DNA from: Actinomycetota bacterium
GTDB taxonomy: Bacteria; Margulisbacteria; Marinamargulisbacteria; SXXA01
Assembly (NCBI GenBank): GCA_005791325.1
Contig: SXXA01000017.1
Location: 1 to 5,579, forward strand
Direction of reading: 5' to 3'
Length of the DNA: 5,579 nt
The notes under the pieces are model-generated. The model saw nothing but the letters and a program-made list of their open reading frames with translations. It was not told the DNA's origin and searched no databases. Positions 1-5,579 of the stretch are shown here, one piece after another (position 1 is the first letter of the stretch; every line of letters starts with the position of its first letter). The translations under genes were made by a program, and so were the position numbers.

Positions 1-305
1 AAATGGGCCCTCATTGTGCCGCTGCTTCATTTTGTTACGGTCGGGAAACCATGTTGCCCATTGTATTTAAACAAATTTTAATCCAGCTCGAATTATCACC
101 GATTCAAGCCCCTACTTTTCATTATTATTTGGATCGGCATATTCAAGTAGATGGGGATGATCACGGACCCATGGCAGAGTCGCTGGTGTTGCATTTTTGC
201 GAACAGGACGATCAAAAACGACAAGAAGCCCATCAAGCAGCGATGGATGCCATTCAAGCTCGTTCCAACTTATTTGATGCTATTCTTGCTGAACTGAACC
301 CATGA
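1..305 (+). CDS. DUF3050-like protein, 3' part (5' end outside window)
   Basis: About 100 C-terminal residues are visible. They resemble the C-terminal part of the DUF3050 family: a GRE motif (residues 13-15 of the visible part) followed by hydrophobic 'MLPIVF', then 'YYLDRHIQVDGDDH' (41-54), then a helix with 'AIQARSNLFDAIL' near the end. DUF3050 proteins are predicted to adopt the all-helical haem-oxygenase-like fold; their reaction is not known to me. The ATG at position 3 is unlikely to be the start, because family similarity runs right up to the window edge and the frame is open there, so I treat the gene as truncated by the window. Glu15, His46, Asp50 and His54 are polar residues that could bind a metal; that is inference. 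The stop codon overlaps the start of the next gene (ATGA), which suggests co-translation with the membrane protein. Confidence 0.7.
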   Translation, partial: MGPHCAAASFCYGRETMLPIVFKQILIQLELSPIQAPTFHYYLDRHIQVDGDDHGPMAESLVLHFCEQDDQKRQEAHQAAMDAIQARSNLFDAILAELNP

Positions 306-1750
306 ACCCCATTCGGCGGTTTTTAAAGAGGGGTCAACATGAATGGACGTTTGTCTCTGTAGTAATAGCCGTATCGTTGTTATTGGGGTGGCTATTATTA
401 CCCACTTATCCCTTTTCACATGATGGCATGGCATGGATTCGGTATATTACGATTCATCAAATTCATCATGAATCGGGGCATCCAACTTATTTTTATGTGA
501 TGTGGATGATTGAAGCCATCATTCAATGGATTCACCCAGTATCTATTATTACCTTGGTTAATGGGGTCACCATTGCCAGTTCGATTGGGGCGAGCTTGGC
601 CATTGGGTGGGCGATTTTTGAATGGGGATTATGGAATGGGGTTCGCATTCGATGGGGTGCCTTATTACCCTTTTTACTGTTTACCCCGTATTTGTTGCTT
701 TTTAATCATACCATTGAGGTATATTCGATGGGGGTGGCCTTGGGTATGGCGGGGGTGGCGGCTTATTTTCGATCGTTGCATCAACACCAATGGGCTTTTT
801 TATGCTTGTCGGGTGTGTGTATGGCCTTGTCTTTTGGGTGTAGTGTTACGGTGATTTTTGTTTGGCTATGGTTGGGTGGTGTGACACTCTTTTTCTCTCT
901 GCCATGGTCAACCAAAGTATCCTACATGGGGGCGTTAGCTGGCATGGTGTTGCTGGGAGTGGTGGCTTTATTTGCTAGTTTGTATTGGCTGGGGTTGGTT
1001 CATTATCAGGGCTTGAATGAGTGGGTTCAATTTATGAGTGGGGGTGGGGGGGGGATCATGACCAATTCGCTATCCAATACCATCCAAAAATGGATCATGA
1101 TGGGGTTGCTTATGGGTCCATTATGGATATTGGGTTGGCGGGCTTTTACCGTATCCGTTGCGAATCAATTGGGGATTGGGTGGCGGCTGGGATGGGGAAT
1201 TTGTGTCATGATGATGGGTATATTTGCTTCGATGAATTTGGTTGCGTCTGCGGAACAGTTGGTCATTGGGGCGGCCCTTTTGTTAATTACCACATGGCCA
1301 CTCACACAGGATTGGGTGGCTAAATACCGACTCGATTGGGGAATGTGGATCGTTGGCTTAGTAGGTTGTATGGTGTTAGGAATGGTATTTAATCGAAAAA
1401 GTCATGCGGTAGAAGCGGTGCTTGGGTATTTGCAACAACACCCGTCCCCCTTGGTGTTGTCACAGAGTTTTGTTACCTACATTCCCATGGCTACTCCCAG
1501 TCGATCGGTGGCCATTTATGGCCCCGAATTGGAGCAACTCAAGCGAGATCATCCGAATGTTGTGGTGATTGAGGTTGATGCGTTATTACCCTTATTTGTT
1601 AAACCAGATGAGATTGGTACAAAACAACGCATTCCGGTTAAAACCTTGCCATTTGAAGACATGCTGAAGGGATGGATTCCCCTGCCACTGAGTTGGGGGC
1701 CTATTTACTGTGTGACCCTGAGGCCCTTGTCGAAGACATCCCCCCCATAA
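302..1750 (+). CDS. Multi-pass membrane protein, GT-C glycosyltransferase-like (DUF2723/TMEM260-like)
   Basis: This 482-residue protein has about ten hydrophobic segments (roughly 16-34, 64-78, 81-108, 118-134, 139-156, 165-199 as one or two, 208-230, 261-279, 297-333 as two, 346-363) and a soluble C-terminal tail of about 115 residues. An acidic residue (Asp41) lies in the first loop after segment 1, followed by 'SGHPTYF' (58-64) and later 'NHTIEVYSMG' (135-144). This order recalls DUF2723 and related GT-C enzymes, which have an Asp in the first outer loop, a 'HPPGYP'-like motif and an 'EVY' motif. Such enzymes use lipid-linked sugars at the outer membrane face; here donor and acceptor are unknown. 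Residues 247-251 are five glycines encoded by a G-rich stretch. I see no Shine-Dalgarno sequence, and the ATGA overlap with the preceding gene suggests translational coupling. The family call is by pattern only; another polytopic protein is possible. Confidence 0.6.
   Translation: MNPIRRFLKRGQHEWTFVSVVIAVSLLLGWLLLPTYPFSHDGMAWIRYITIHQIHHESGHPTYFYVMWMIEAIIQWIHPVSIITLVNGVTIASSIGASLAIGWAIFEWGLWNGVRIRWGALLPFLLFTPYLLLFNHTIEVYSMGVALGMAGVAAYFRSLHQHQWAFLCLSGVCMALSFGCSVTVIFVWLWLGGVTLFFSLPWSTKVSYMGALAGMVLLGVVALFASLYWLGLVHYQGLNEWVQFMSGGGGGIMTNSLSNTIQKWIMMGLLMGPLWILGWRAFTVSVANQLGIGWRLGWGICVMMMGIFASMNLVASAEQLVIGAALLLITTWPLTQDWVAKYRLDWGMWIVGLVGCMVLGMVFNRKSHAVEAVLGYLQQHPSPLVLSQSFVTYIPMATPSRSVAIYGPELEQLKRDHPNVVVIEVDALLPLFVKPDEIGTKQRIPVKTLPFEDMLKGWIPLPLSWGPIYCVTLRPLSKTSPP
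1046..1054 (+). repeat. G9 homopolymer inside the membrane-protein gene
   Basis: Nine consecutive G bases, preceded by G5 and a T (1040-1045), encode part of a five-glycine run. Losing one G would place TGA at 1059-1061 in frame. Gaining one G would shift into a frame that stops at TAA 1321-1323. Tracts of this kind are known slippage sites in phase-variable surface genes; whether this one varies cannot be seen from one sequence. Confidence 0.8.
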
Positions 1751-1765
1751 CAAAAGAGGGTGGAC

Positions 1766-2203
1766 TTAGGTTGCCTTGGGTAAGGTGAGAATGGCTTGAA
1801 TTCCCAATTCATATCCCATGACACCCAACCCACTAATCGATCCTCGGCATACGGGTGCAATCATGGAATGTGACCGAAACGATTCGCGGGCGTAGACATT
1901 CGAGATATGAACTTCGATAACAGGGCAAGGTGAAATGGCGACAATCGCGTCTCGAATGGCTACACTGGTATGGGTGAAAGCCCCCGCATTGAGTATAACC
2001 CCCCGAGATGGGCGGGCCTCGTAAAGCCAGTCGATAATGGCACCTTCATGGTTGGATTGATGGCATTGGATGGGAACCCCATGTTGCCTTCCTAATTCAA
2101 CCCATTTGCCTTGAAGGGTTTCAAGGGTATCTGACCCATAAATGTCGGGCTGCCTGACCCCTAATGCATGTAAATTTGGACCATTAATGACCCATATCAT
2201 CAT
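1766..2203 (-). CDS. aroQ: 3-dehydroquinate dehydratase, type II
   Basis: This 145-residue cytoplasmic enzyme removes water from 3-dehydroquinate to give 3-dehydroshikimate, step three of the shikimate pathway; the length is normal for the type II (AroQ) family. Visible family signatures are 'INGPNLHALG' (6-15) with Asn10, Arg17 and catalytic Tyr22 on the lid loop, 'SNHEG' (50-54), 'ILNAGAFTHTS' (70-80) with Asn72 and His78, 'EVHISN' (97-102) with Glu97 and His99, then Arg106 and Arg110. All expected active-site residues are present. Position 12 is His where many members have Asn or Gly. The ATG start overlaps the aroB stop by four bases (ATGA) and is followed directly by a second ATG; only a weak G-rich stretch precedes it, so coupling to aroB translation is likely. 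It is the last gene of the minus-strand operon. Confidence 0.96.
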   Translation of the reverse strand: MMIWVINGPNLHALGVRQPDIYGSDTLETLQGKWVELGRQHGVPIQCHQSNHEGAIIDWLYEARPSRGVILNAGAFTHTSVAIRDAIVAISPCPVIEVHISNVYARESFRSHSMIAPVCRGSISGLGVMGYELGIQAILTLPKAT

Positions 2204-3297
2204 TGATTCCCCATTCTTTTTAACATGGTTCGAACCGAATCTTCGGGTATGCCCGTCATCACGTCAACCACCCCGATACCAGAGGGTATGACCCAATGAA
2301 TCTCATGGCCTTTATTTTTCTTGTCTCGGCGCATGATGTCAAGTAAGTCTGATATGGGCCATCCGTGTTCACAGGTTGTATCAAACCCCAATTGCTGTAA
2401 TAAGCCCTCAATACGTTGGGCAGATTTGGGGTCTAATAATCCCAATGATTGCGCCATTTGAGACACACCCACCATGCCCAATGCAATGGCCTCGCCGTGG
2501 GTGTAGTGTTGATACCCCGATACAGATTCTAGGGCATGACCCAAGGTATGACCAAAATTGAGGGTGGCTCTTAATCCAGATTCTCGTTCATCTTGGCTCA
2601 CAACCTTGACTTTGTCCCCAATCGATCGGGTAATGACATGTTGCCATAATTCGGGGTGTTCATGGGGTTGATAGGACGCAAACGAGTGGGCATGGGTTTC
2701 CAGATATTTGAATAATCCAGCATTCCCAATCACGCCATATTTTACAATTTCAGCCAACCCCGATTTAATTTCTCGTGGGGGTAAACTGGATAATACGGAT
2801 TGATCGGCAATGGTGACATGTGGCTGATAAAAAGTGCCCACTAAATTTTTGGCGCGTGGGTGGTTGACACCCGTTTTACCACCAATGGCTGAATCAACTT
2901 GGGCCAAGACGGTGGTTGGAATTTGGACGTAGCGAATCCCTCTCATGTAAATCGACGCGGCAAATCCCACCAAATCTCCGATCACACCGCCCCCCAAAGC
3001 CACCAAGGTATCATGTCGATCCAGCCCCCACTGGGTTAATTGGGTCATGATATGGTCTACCATATCCCATGATTTACTGGGCTCACCCGATGGAATGAGT
3101 AGTGGGTGAATGGTAAATCCGGCATTTTGGAGCGGGGTAAAGGGTTCGATCAGGTGGCTGAGTTCGGGATGGGTGATGACCACGATATTGGAACCGGATA
3201 AATAGGGGGGTAAGAGGGTGGGTATTTTATCCAATAACCGATTGCCGACCAAAATGGGATATGAGCGAAATTGAATTTTTAATTGAATGGTTTTCAT
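2200..3297 (-). CDS. aroB: 3-dehydroquinate synthase
   Basis: This 365-residue cytoplasmic enzyme is of typical AroB length. It converts DAHP to 3-dehydroquinate, step two of the shikimate pathway, using NAD and a divalent metal. The sequence shows the nucleotide-binding 'GGGVIGDLVGFAAS' (102-115), 'IPTTVLAQVDSAIGGKTGVN' (126-145) with Asp134 and Lys141, 'KNLVGTFYQP' (150-159), 'LAEIVKYG' (181-188), 'LNFGHTLGHALE' (246-257) and 'HGEAIALGM' (267-275). Glu183, His250 and His267 match the metal ligands of the family, and 'RRDKKNKG' (323-330) is the usual C-terminal substrate-binding motif. The ATG overlaps the tlyA stop by four bases and has a good AAGGAG site five bases upstream. It is followed by aroQ, so product and next enzyme are made from adjacent cistrons. 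Confidence 0.97.
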   Translation of the reverse strand: MKTIQLKIQFRSYPILVGNRLLDKIPTLLPPYLSGSNIVVITHPELSHLIEPFTPLQNAGFTIHPLLIPSGEPSKSWDMVDHIMTQLTQWGLDRHDTLVALGGGVIGDLVGFAASIYMRGIRYVQIPTTVLAQVDSAIGGKTGVNHPRAKNLVGTFYQPHVTIADQSVLSSLPPREIKSGLAEIVKYGVIGNAGLFKYLETHAHSFASYQPHEHPELWQHVITRSIGDKVKVVSQDERESGLRATLNFGHTLGHALESVSGYQHYTHGEAIALGMVGVSQMAQSLGLLDPKSAQRIEGLLQQLGFDTTCEHGWPISDLLDIMRRDKKNKGHEIHWVIPSGIGVVDVMTGIPEDSVRTMLKRMGNQ

Positions 3298-4067
3298 GGG
3301 GTCTCCTTATCTTGAATGGGAACGAGCCAAAAAAAAGTTTCTTGATTGCCTTTGGTGCCTTTAATGGATGACGGGACCTGATCAATGAGTCTAAAATGGG
3401 TGGAAAGGTCTTGGCCCACTCGACGGAGGATACCATTGATTTGGTCTGGGTCAGTAATAATACCGCCTTTACCTACTTCATGAGGAGCGGCTTCAAATTG
3501 TGGTTTGATTAGAATTAAAAAATCAGCGGTCGGGAATAGGGTGGCCAATGGGATGAGCAGTTTCGTCACACTAATAAATGACACATCCATCACCACCAAG
3601 CTAATGCGTTGCCAATCGGGTAGTCCCAATTCAAACAAGCGTTGAGCGGTTAAATGACGGGCATTACAACGTTCAATCAGGGTGACACGCGGATCGATTC
3701 GTAATCGATAATCCAATTGGCCATACCCCACATCCATACCAATGATACCTTGGGCGCCTGATTGCAATAAACAATCCGAAAACCCGCCGGTACTAATCCC
3801 CACATCGAGTGCCCATCGACCGGATACGGGTATTCCCCAATGCTGAAGTGCCCCCTCTAATTTTAATCCCCCTCGGGACACATATTTGGGCAACTCTCCC
3901 AGCCGAGATAGGGGTGCTTGCGGGTCGACCAAGGTTCCGGGTTTGGTTTGTTTTATCCCCCCCACCATAATTTGCCCATTGATGATGAGGGCTTGGGCGA
4001 TGGCTTTGGTGGGACAAAGTCCTTGGGCCACAACAACGGTATCCAAGCGTTCTTTTGGTTTAGCCAA
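3294..4067 (-). CDS. tlyA: TlyA family rRNA 2'-O-methyltransferase (S4 + FtsJ-like domains)
   Basis: This is a 257-residue protein with an N-terminal S4 RNA-binding domain (about 5-60, 'KERLDTVVVAQGL') joined by 'LPKYVSRGGLKL' (59-70) to an FtsJ-like SAM methyltransferase domain. 'DVGISTGGF' (88-96) is the SAM-binding loop (Ala is more usual than Ile91), and 'MDVSFIS' (160-166), 'LIKPQFE' (186-192) and 'KGTKGNQETFFWL' (236-248) complete the family pattern. Lys69, Asp161, Lys188 and Glu243 fit the K-D-K-E catalytic tetrad. Characterised members 2'-O-methylate 16S and/or 23S rRNA and affect capreomycin sensitivity; many are annotated as haemolysin A. The start codon is TTG: an in-frame TAA lies directly upstream, so this is the most 5' start possible. 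It overlaps the preceding gene by eight bases, with no clear Shine-Dalgarno site. Confidence 0.94.
   Translation of the reverse strand: MAKPKERLDTVVVAQGLCPTKAIAQALIINGQIMVGGIKQTKPGTLVDPQAPLSRLGELPKYVSRGGLKLEGALQHWGIPVSGRWALDVGISTGGFSDCLLQSGAQGIIGMDVGYGQLDYRLRIDPRVTLIERCNARHLTAQRLFELGLPDWQRISLVVMDVSFISVTKLLIPLATLFPTADFLILIKPQFEAAPHEVGKGGIITDPDQINGILRRVGQDLSTHFRLIDQVPSSIKGTKGNQETFFWLVPIQDKETP
3303..3308 (-). promoter_or_regulatory. Shine-Dalgarno site of aroB
   Basis: AAGGAG on the minus strand lies inside the last codons of tlyA, five bases upstream of the aroB ATG. It is the strongest ribosome binding site in the distal part of the operon, so aroB may start independently as well as by coupling. 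Confidence 0.8.
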
Positions 4068-4698
4068 TTAAGTGGTGTTTCTGTTCAAAGGCCAAAAACG
4101 ACTCGCCAAACCAAGTGGCAAAACAGTCACGATAAGGATTCATGGGAAGTGCTAACAAAAAGGGTTTACAATACTCAAACCCTTTTGCGATTAAGATGGC
4201 ACCCAATCGTTGTTTACCAATGGGGGTTGCACGATGTAACGCAAAAAAAACCACATTAAATACCCCCAAATCACTATATTGAATGGCGTGTTGAATGGTT
4301 AGTGCTAATTTTGATTCAATGGTGTGATTTAAAATGGAGATCATGGTTGGCAGAATGGGGCCTTGCCCGGATGCAATAAGGATGGGTGCCAATAATAGTT
4401 GGGTTGAAACGGGACATTCAGGAAACAGGTTCATGAACCAATGTAATAAGGGTGTATCGGGATCAAGCAATCCGATCACCCCCCCAAGGGCGACTAATGA
4501 AGTGTCGTCAGATTGCGGATCTTTAAAAAATTGAGTTAAAAAGGGAATTTCAGAATCGGGTATTTCCCCTGTCTGAAAAATATATAATTCAAGGGTGCGA
4601 ATTCGCAACGAACCGGGGAGTGTTGCAAATCCACCCGTGTTAAAGGATTCACTGGCTAGGGCTTCGTCATCCAATATACTTGGATAATTCCGCTTCAA
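4060..4698 (-). CDS. Unrecognised 212-residue protein, operon member
   Basis: I do not recognise a family. The protein is soluble, rich in Leu, Ile and Phe, and appears mostly helical, with repeated hydrophobic stretches such as 'ELYIF' (37-41), 'SLVALGGVIGLL' (67-78), 'LLLAPILIASG' (100-110), 'VVFFALH' (148-154) and 'RLGAILIAKG' (163-172). A loose HEAT-like helical array is possible, but no clear repeat consensus is visible. There is no signal peptide, and there is no Cys pair or nucleotide-binding loop. No ATG exists near the 5' end. The candidate starts are TTG at 4698 (32-base overlap with trx) and TTG at 4674 (204 residues, eight-base overlap); the second mirrors the TTG/eight-base arrangement at the tlyA junction and may be the true start. 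Position between thioredoxin and tlyA in a fully overlapping series argues that it is a real, co-expressed gene. Confidence 0.75.
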   Translation of the reverse strand: MKRNYPSILDDEALASESFNTGGFATLPGSLRIRTLELYIFQTGEIPDSEIPFLTQFFKDPQSDDTSLVALGGVIGLLDPDTPLLHWFMNLFPECPVSTQLLLAPILIASGQGPILPTMISILNHTIESKLALTIQHAIQYSDLGVFNVVFFALHRATPIGKQRLGAILIAKGFEYCKPFLLALPMNPYRDCFATWFGESFLAFEQKHHLIG

Positions 4699-4987
4699 AA
4701 GCGGGTTGAGGTCGATACCCCGTTAAGCGACCCACTTCTTGTCCATCTTTAAAAATAATACAACATGGGATACTGGATATTTGATACTGACTGGCTGTGG
4801 TTTGGTTTTCGTCAGTATCCAGTTTAAATACAGCGAGTTGACCCGCAAATGTTTTGGAAACCGCTTCAATAACGGGAGCCAACATTCGACAAGGACCACA
4901 CCATTCGGCCCAAAAATCAACCAATACAGGTAAAGACGACTTCAATACATCCGCTTCGAAGGTTTCATCAGTTACAACAGCTACCAT
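4667..4987 (-). CDS. trxA: Thioredoxin
   Basis: This 106-residue single-domain cytoplasmic thioredoxin is of standard length. It reduces protein disulfides and is itself re-reduced by thioredoxin reductase, which is not in this window. The active site 'WCGPC' (29-33) sits in 'VDFWAEWCGPCRMLAP' (23-38), with the buried Asp24, Trp26 and Pro38 expected of the family. 'FKLDTDEN' (54-61) and the cis-proline region 'SSIPCC' (71-76), followed by 'FKDGQEVGRLTGY' (79-91), complete the fold. Two cysteines directly after cis-Pro74 are unusual; most members have Thr and a hydrophobic residue there. The ATG at 4987 has a GAGGTGG site just upstream and follows a 75-base gap with a candidate promoter, so this is probably the first gene of the downstream operon. 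The paralogue (trxA or another thioredoxin) cannot be decided. Confidence 0.95.
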   Translation of the reverse strand: MVAVVTDETFEADVLKSSLPVLVDFWAEWCGPCRMLAPVIEAVSKTFAGQLAVFKLDTDENQTTASQYQISSIPCCIIFKDGQEVGRLTGYRPQPAFEAELSKYIG

Positions 4988-4991
4988 GGTG

Positions 4992-4998
4992 CCACCTC
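4992..4998 (-). promoter_or_regulatory. Shine-Dalgarno site of thioredoxin
   Basis: GAGGTGG on the minus strand lies four bases upstream of the ATG at 4987 and supports this start for the thioredoxin gene. Confidence 0.75.
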
Positions 4999-5012
4999 AT
5001 TCATTATGGTTA

Positions 5013-5026
5013 CTTGGGTACCCAAG
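5013..5026. promoter_or_regulatory. Perfect 14-bp palindrome, possible operator
   Basis: CTTGGGTACCCAAG is a perfect inverted repeat in the gap upstream of thioredoxin. It begins within about eight bases of the end of the candidate -10 box, so it would cover the predicted transcription start and earliest leader. It could be an operator for a dimeric repressor, or, as RNA, a short 5' hairpin with a five-base-pair stem and GUAC loop. No family of regulator is recognised. Confidence 0.45.
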
Positions 5027-5033
5027 CCGGAAC

Positions 5034-5062
5034 AGTATACAAGGTTCTAACCCAATCGTCCT
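5034..5062 (-). promoter_or_regulatory. Candidate sigma70-type promoter for the trx-aroQ operon
   Basis: On the minus strand TATACT (5034-5039) matches the -10 consensus in five of six positions. Seventeen bases upstream lies AGGACG (5057-5062), a weak -35 that shares only the central GAC with TTGACA. This is the only intergenic gap of any size upstream of the five overlapping genes, which makes a promoter here plausible. The weak -35 suggests an activator or that read-through from the upstream gene also contributes. Confidence 0.45.
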
Positions 5063-5579
5063 CTATTTTTTGTAAAATGGGGTTTGATTGGCCAAACGTT
5101 GTCGGTAGAGTGCCACTTGTGCCCAATTTTCAAGCCCAAATTCGGCTAATTGATGGGCCAAATGGCCGTAACGTTGGGTTTGTTGGGATTGATCACGAGT
5201 TCGTTTTCGACGTCTGATCTCACGATCCCATTCGGAGTCGCTCCATTGGGATAATAGAGTGGACTGTAGGTTGGGATCGATGGGATCTAAGCGGGGATTT
5301 TGCTCTGCAAGCAACAACCCTAAGGAGGGTCGTTGTTCAACGGGTATCTGGCTTAACATGGTTAATAGGTTAGTTTGGGTGGATGAAAAGGCGATTTCGT
5401 TTAACAAGGCCATCAGCTTATTGGTTGGTACGCTCAATAACAAACTTATCATTTGGGCAACCTGAGCTTGGGGCAAATTGGCTAACATGGTCACCACGGG
5501 GGCAACTTGCGCTGGTGGCAAATTGGCTAACATGGTCACCACGGGGGCAACTTGCGCTGGTGGCAAATTGGCTAACATG
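5063..5579 (-). CDS. Helical-repeat protein, C-terminal part (5' end outside window)
   Basis: At least 171 residues are visible; the frame is open to the window edge, and the ATG at 5578 is only the first residue of a repeat unit, so the true start is probably beyond. Family not recognised. The first half is built of 15-residue units of the form 'MLANLPPAQVAPVVT': two are identical, a third is slightly changed (31-45), and more diverged ones follow to about residue 91, sharing a Leu-Leu...Pro...Gln...Leu-Leu pattern. The style recalls the helical superstructure of MgtE N-terminal or FliG-like repeats, which is analogy only. A charged linker with 'REIRRRKRTR' (119-128) leads to a C-terminal segment (137-171) ending 'PFYKK'. 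There are no membrane segments in the visible part. It ends 75 bases before thioredoxin and may be transcribed into it. Confidence 0.7.
   Translation of the reverse strand, partial: MLANLPPAQVAPVVTMLANLPPAQVAPVVTMLANLPQAQVAQMISLLLSVPTNKLMALLNEIAFSSTQTNLLTMLSQIPVEQRPSLGLLLAEQNPRLDPIDPNLQSTLLSQWSDSEWDREIRRRKRTRDQSQQTQRYGHLAHQLAEFGLENWAQVALYRQRLANQTPFYKK
5472..5579 (-). repeat. 45-bp tandem repeat, two perfect copies plus an 18-bp partial
   Basis: Units at 5472-5516 and 5517-5561 are identical base for base, and 5562-5579 repeats the first 18 bases before the window ends, so the array continues beyond. The period is a multiple of three and encodes a 15-residue helical unit. Sequence just left of 5472 is a diverged version of the same unit. 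Identity at silent positions points to recent expansion or gene conversion. Confidence 0.93.

Noticed and set aside
3..305. ATG at position 3 as the true start of a 100-residue protein
   Set aside because: Family similarity (the conserved stretch before the GRE motif) reaches the very edge of the window, so the gene most likely begins upstream.
1021..1323. Open frame of 100 codons inside the membrane-protein gene
   Set aside because: Same-strand shadow of the 482-residue gene. Its translation is Gly/Trp/Asp-rich and family-free, and it exists because the G-rich coding sequence lacks stops in that frame.
1738..1762. Hairpin terminator between the convergent genes
   Set aside because: The C-run/G-run pairing contains a mismatch, has a long loop, and lacks a T tract on either strand.
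3227..3436. Minus-strand frame of 69 codons across the tlyA/aroB junction
   Set aside because: It is out of frame with two well-recognised genes that fully account for the region.
3918..4259. Plus-strand frame of 113 codons opposite tlyA and the 212-residue gene
   Set aside because: Antisense to recognised coding sequence, and its translation has no domain pattern or ribosome binding site.
5472..5579. Possible CRISPR array at the right edge
   Set aside because: The 45-bp units are directly abutting with no spacers and stay in frame in a coding region, so this is a coding tandem repeat.

Overview
The window is bacterial: compact genes, stop/start overlaps of 4 to 8 bases, TTG as well as ATG starts, and familiar bacterial housekeeping families. 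Base composition looks roughly balanced by eye, with a strong liking for GGG glycine and CCC proline codons that leaves many G and C runs. I cannot name a phylum from this sequence with confidence.

Left part, plus strand (1-1750): the 3' end of a DUF3050-like gene (probable haem-oxygenase fold) overlaps by four bases a 482-residue multi-pass membrane protein. The membrane protein has the layout of a GT-C type glycosyltransferase (DUF2723/TMEM260-like). The two are probably co-transcribed. The membrane-protein gene carries a G9 tract, where loss of one base gives an immediate stop.

Right part, minus strand (5579 down to 1766): a partial gene that ends in helical 15-residue repeats, then a 75-base gap with a candidate promoter and a 14-base palindrome. 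After the gap come thioredoxin, an unrecognised 212-residue protein, a TlyA-type rRNA 2'-O-methyltransferase, 3-dehydroquinate synthase (aroB) and type II 3-dehydroquinate dehydratase (aroQ). The last five overlap end to end, so they look like one translationally coupled operon. aroB and aroQ catalyse steps two and three of the shikimate pathway. Thioredoxin and TlyA are general redox and ribosome-maintenance functions, so the operon mixes housekeeping roles and does not form a single pathway.

The two blocks converge with only 15 bases between stop codons (1751-1765). I see no clear new defence or mobile system. The most unusual elements are the perfect 45-bp coding repeat at the right edge, the uncharacterised operon member between thioredoxin and tlyA, the palindrome at the predicted transcription start, and the G9 tract.
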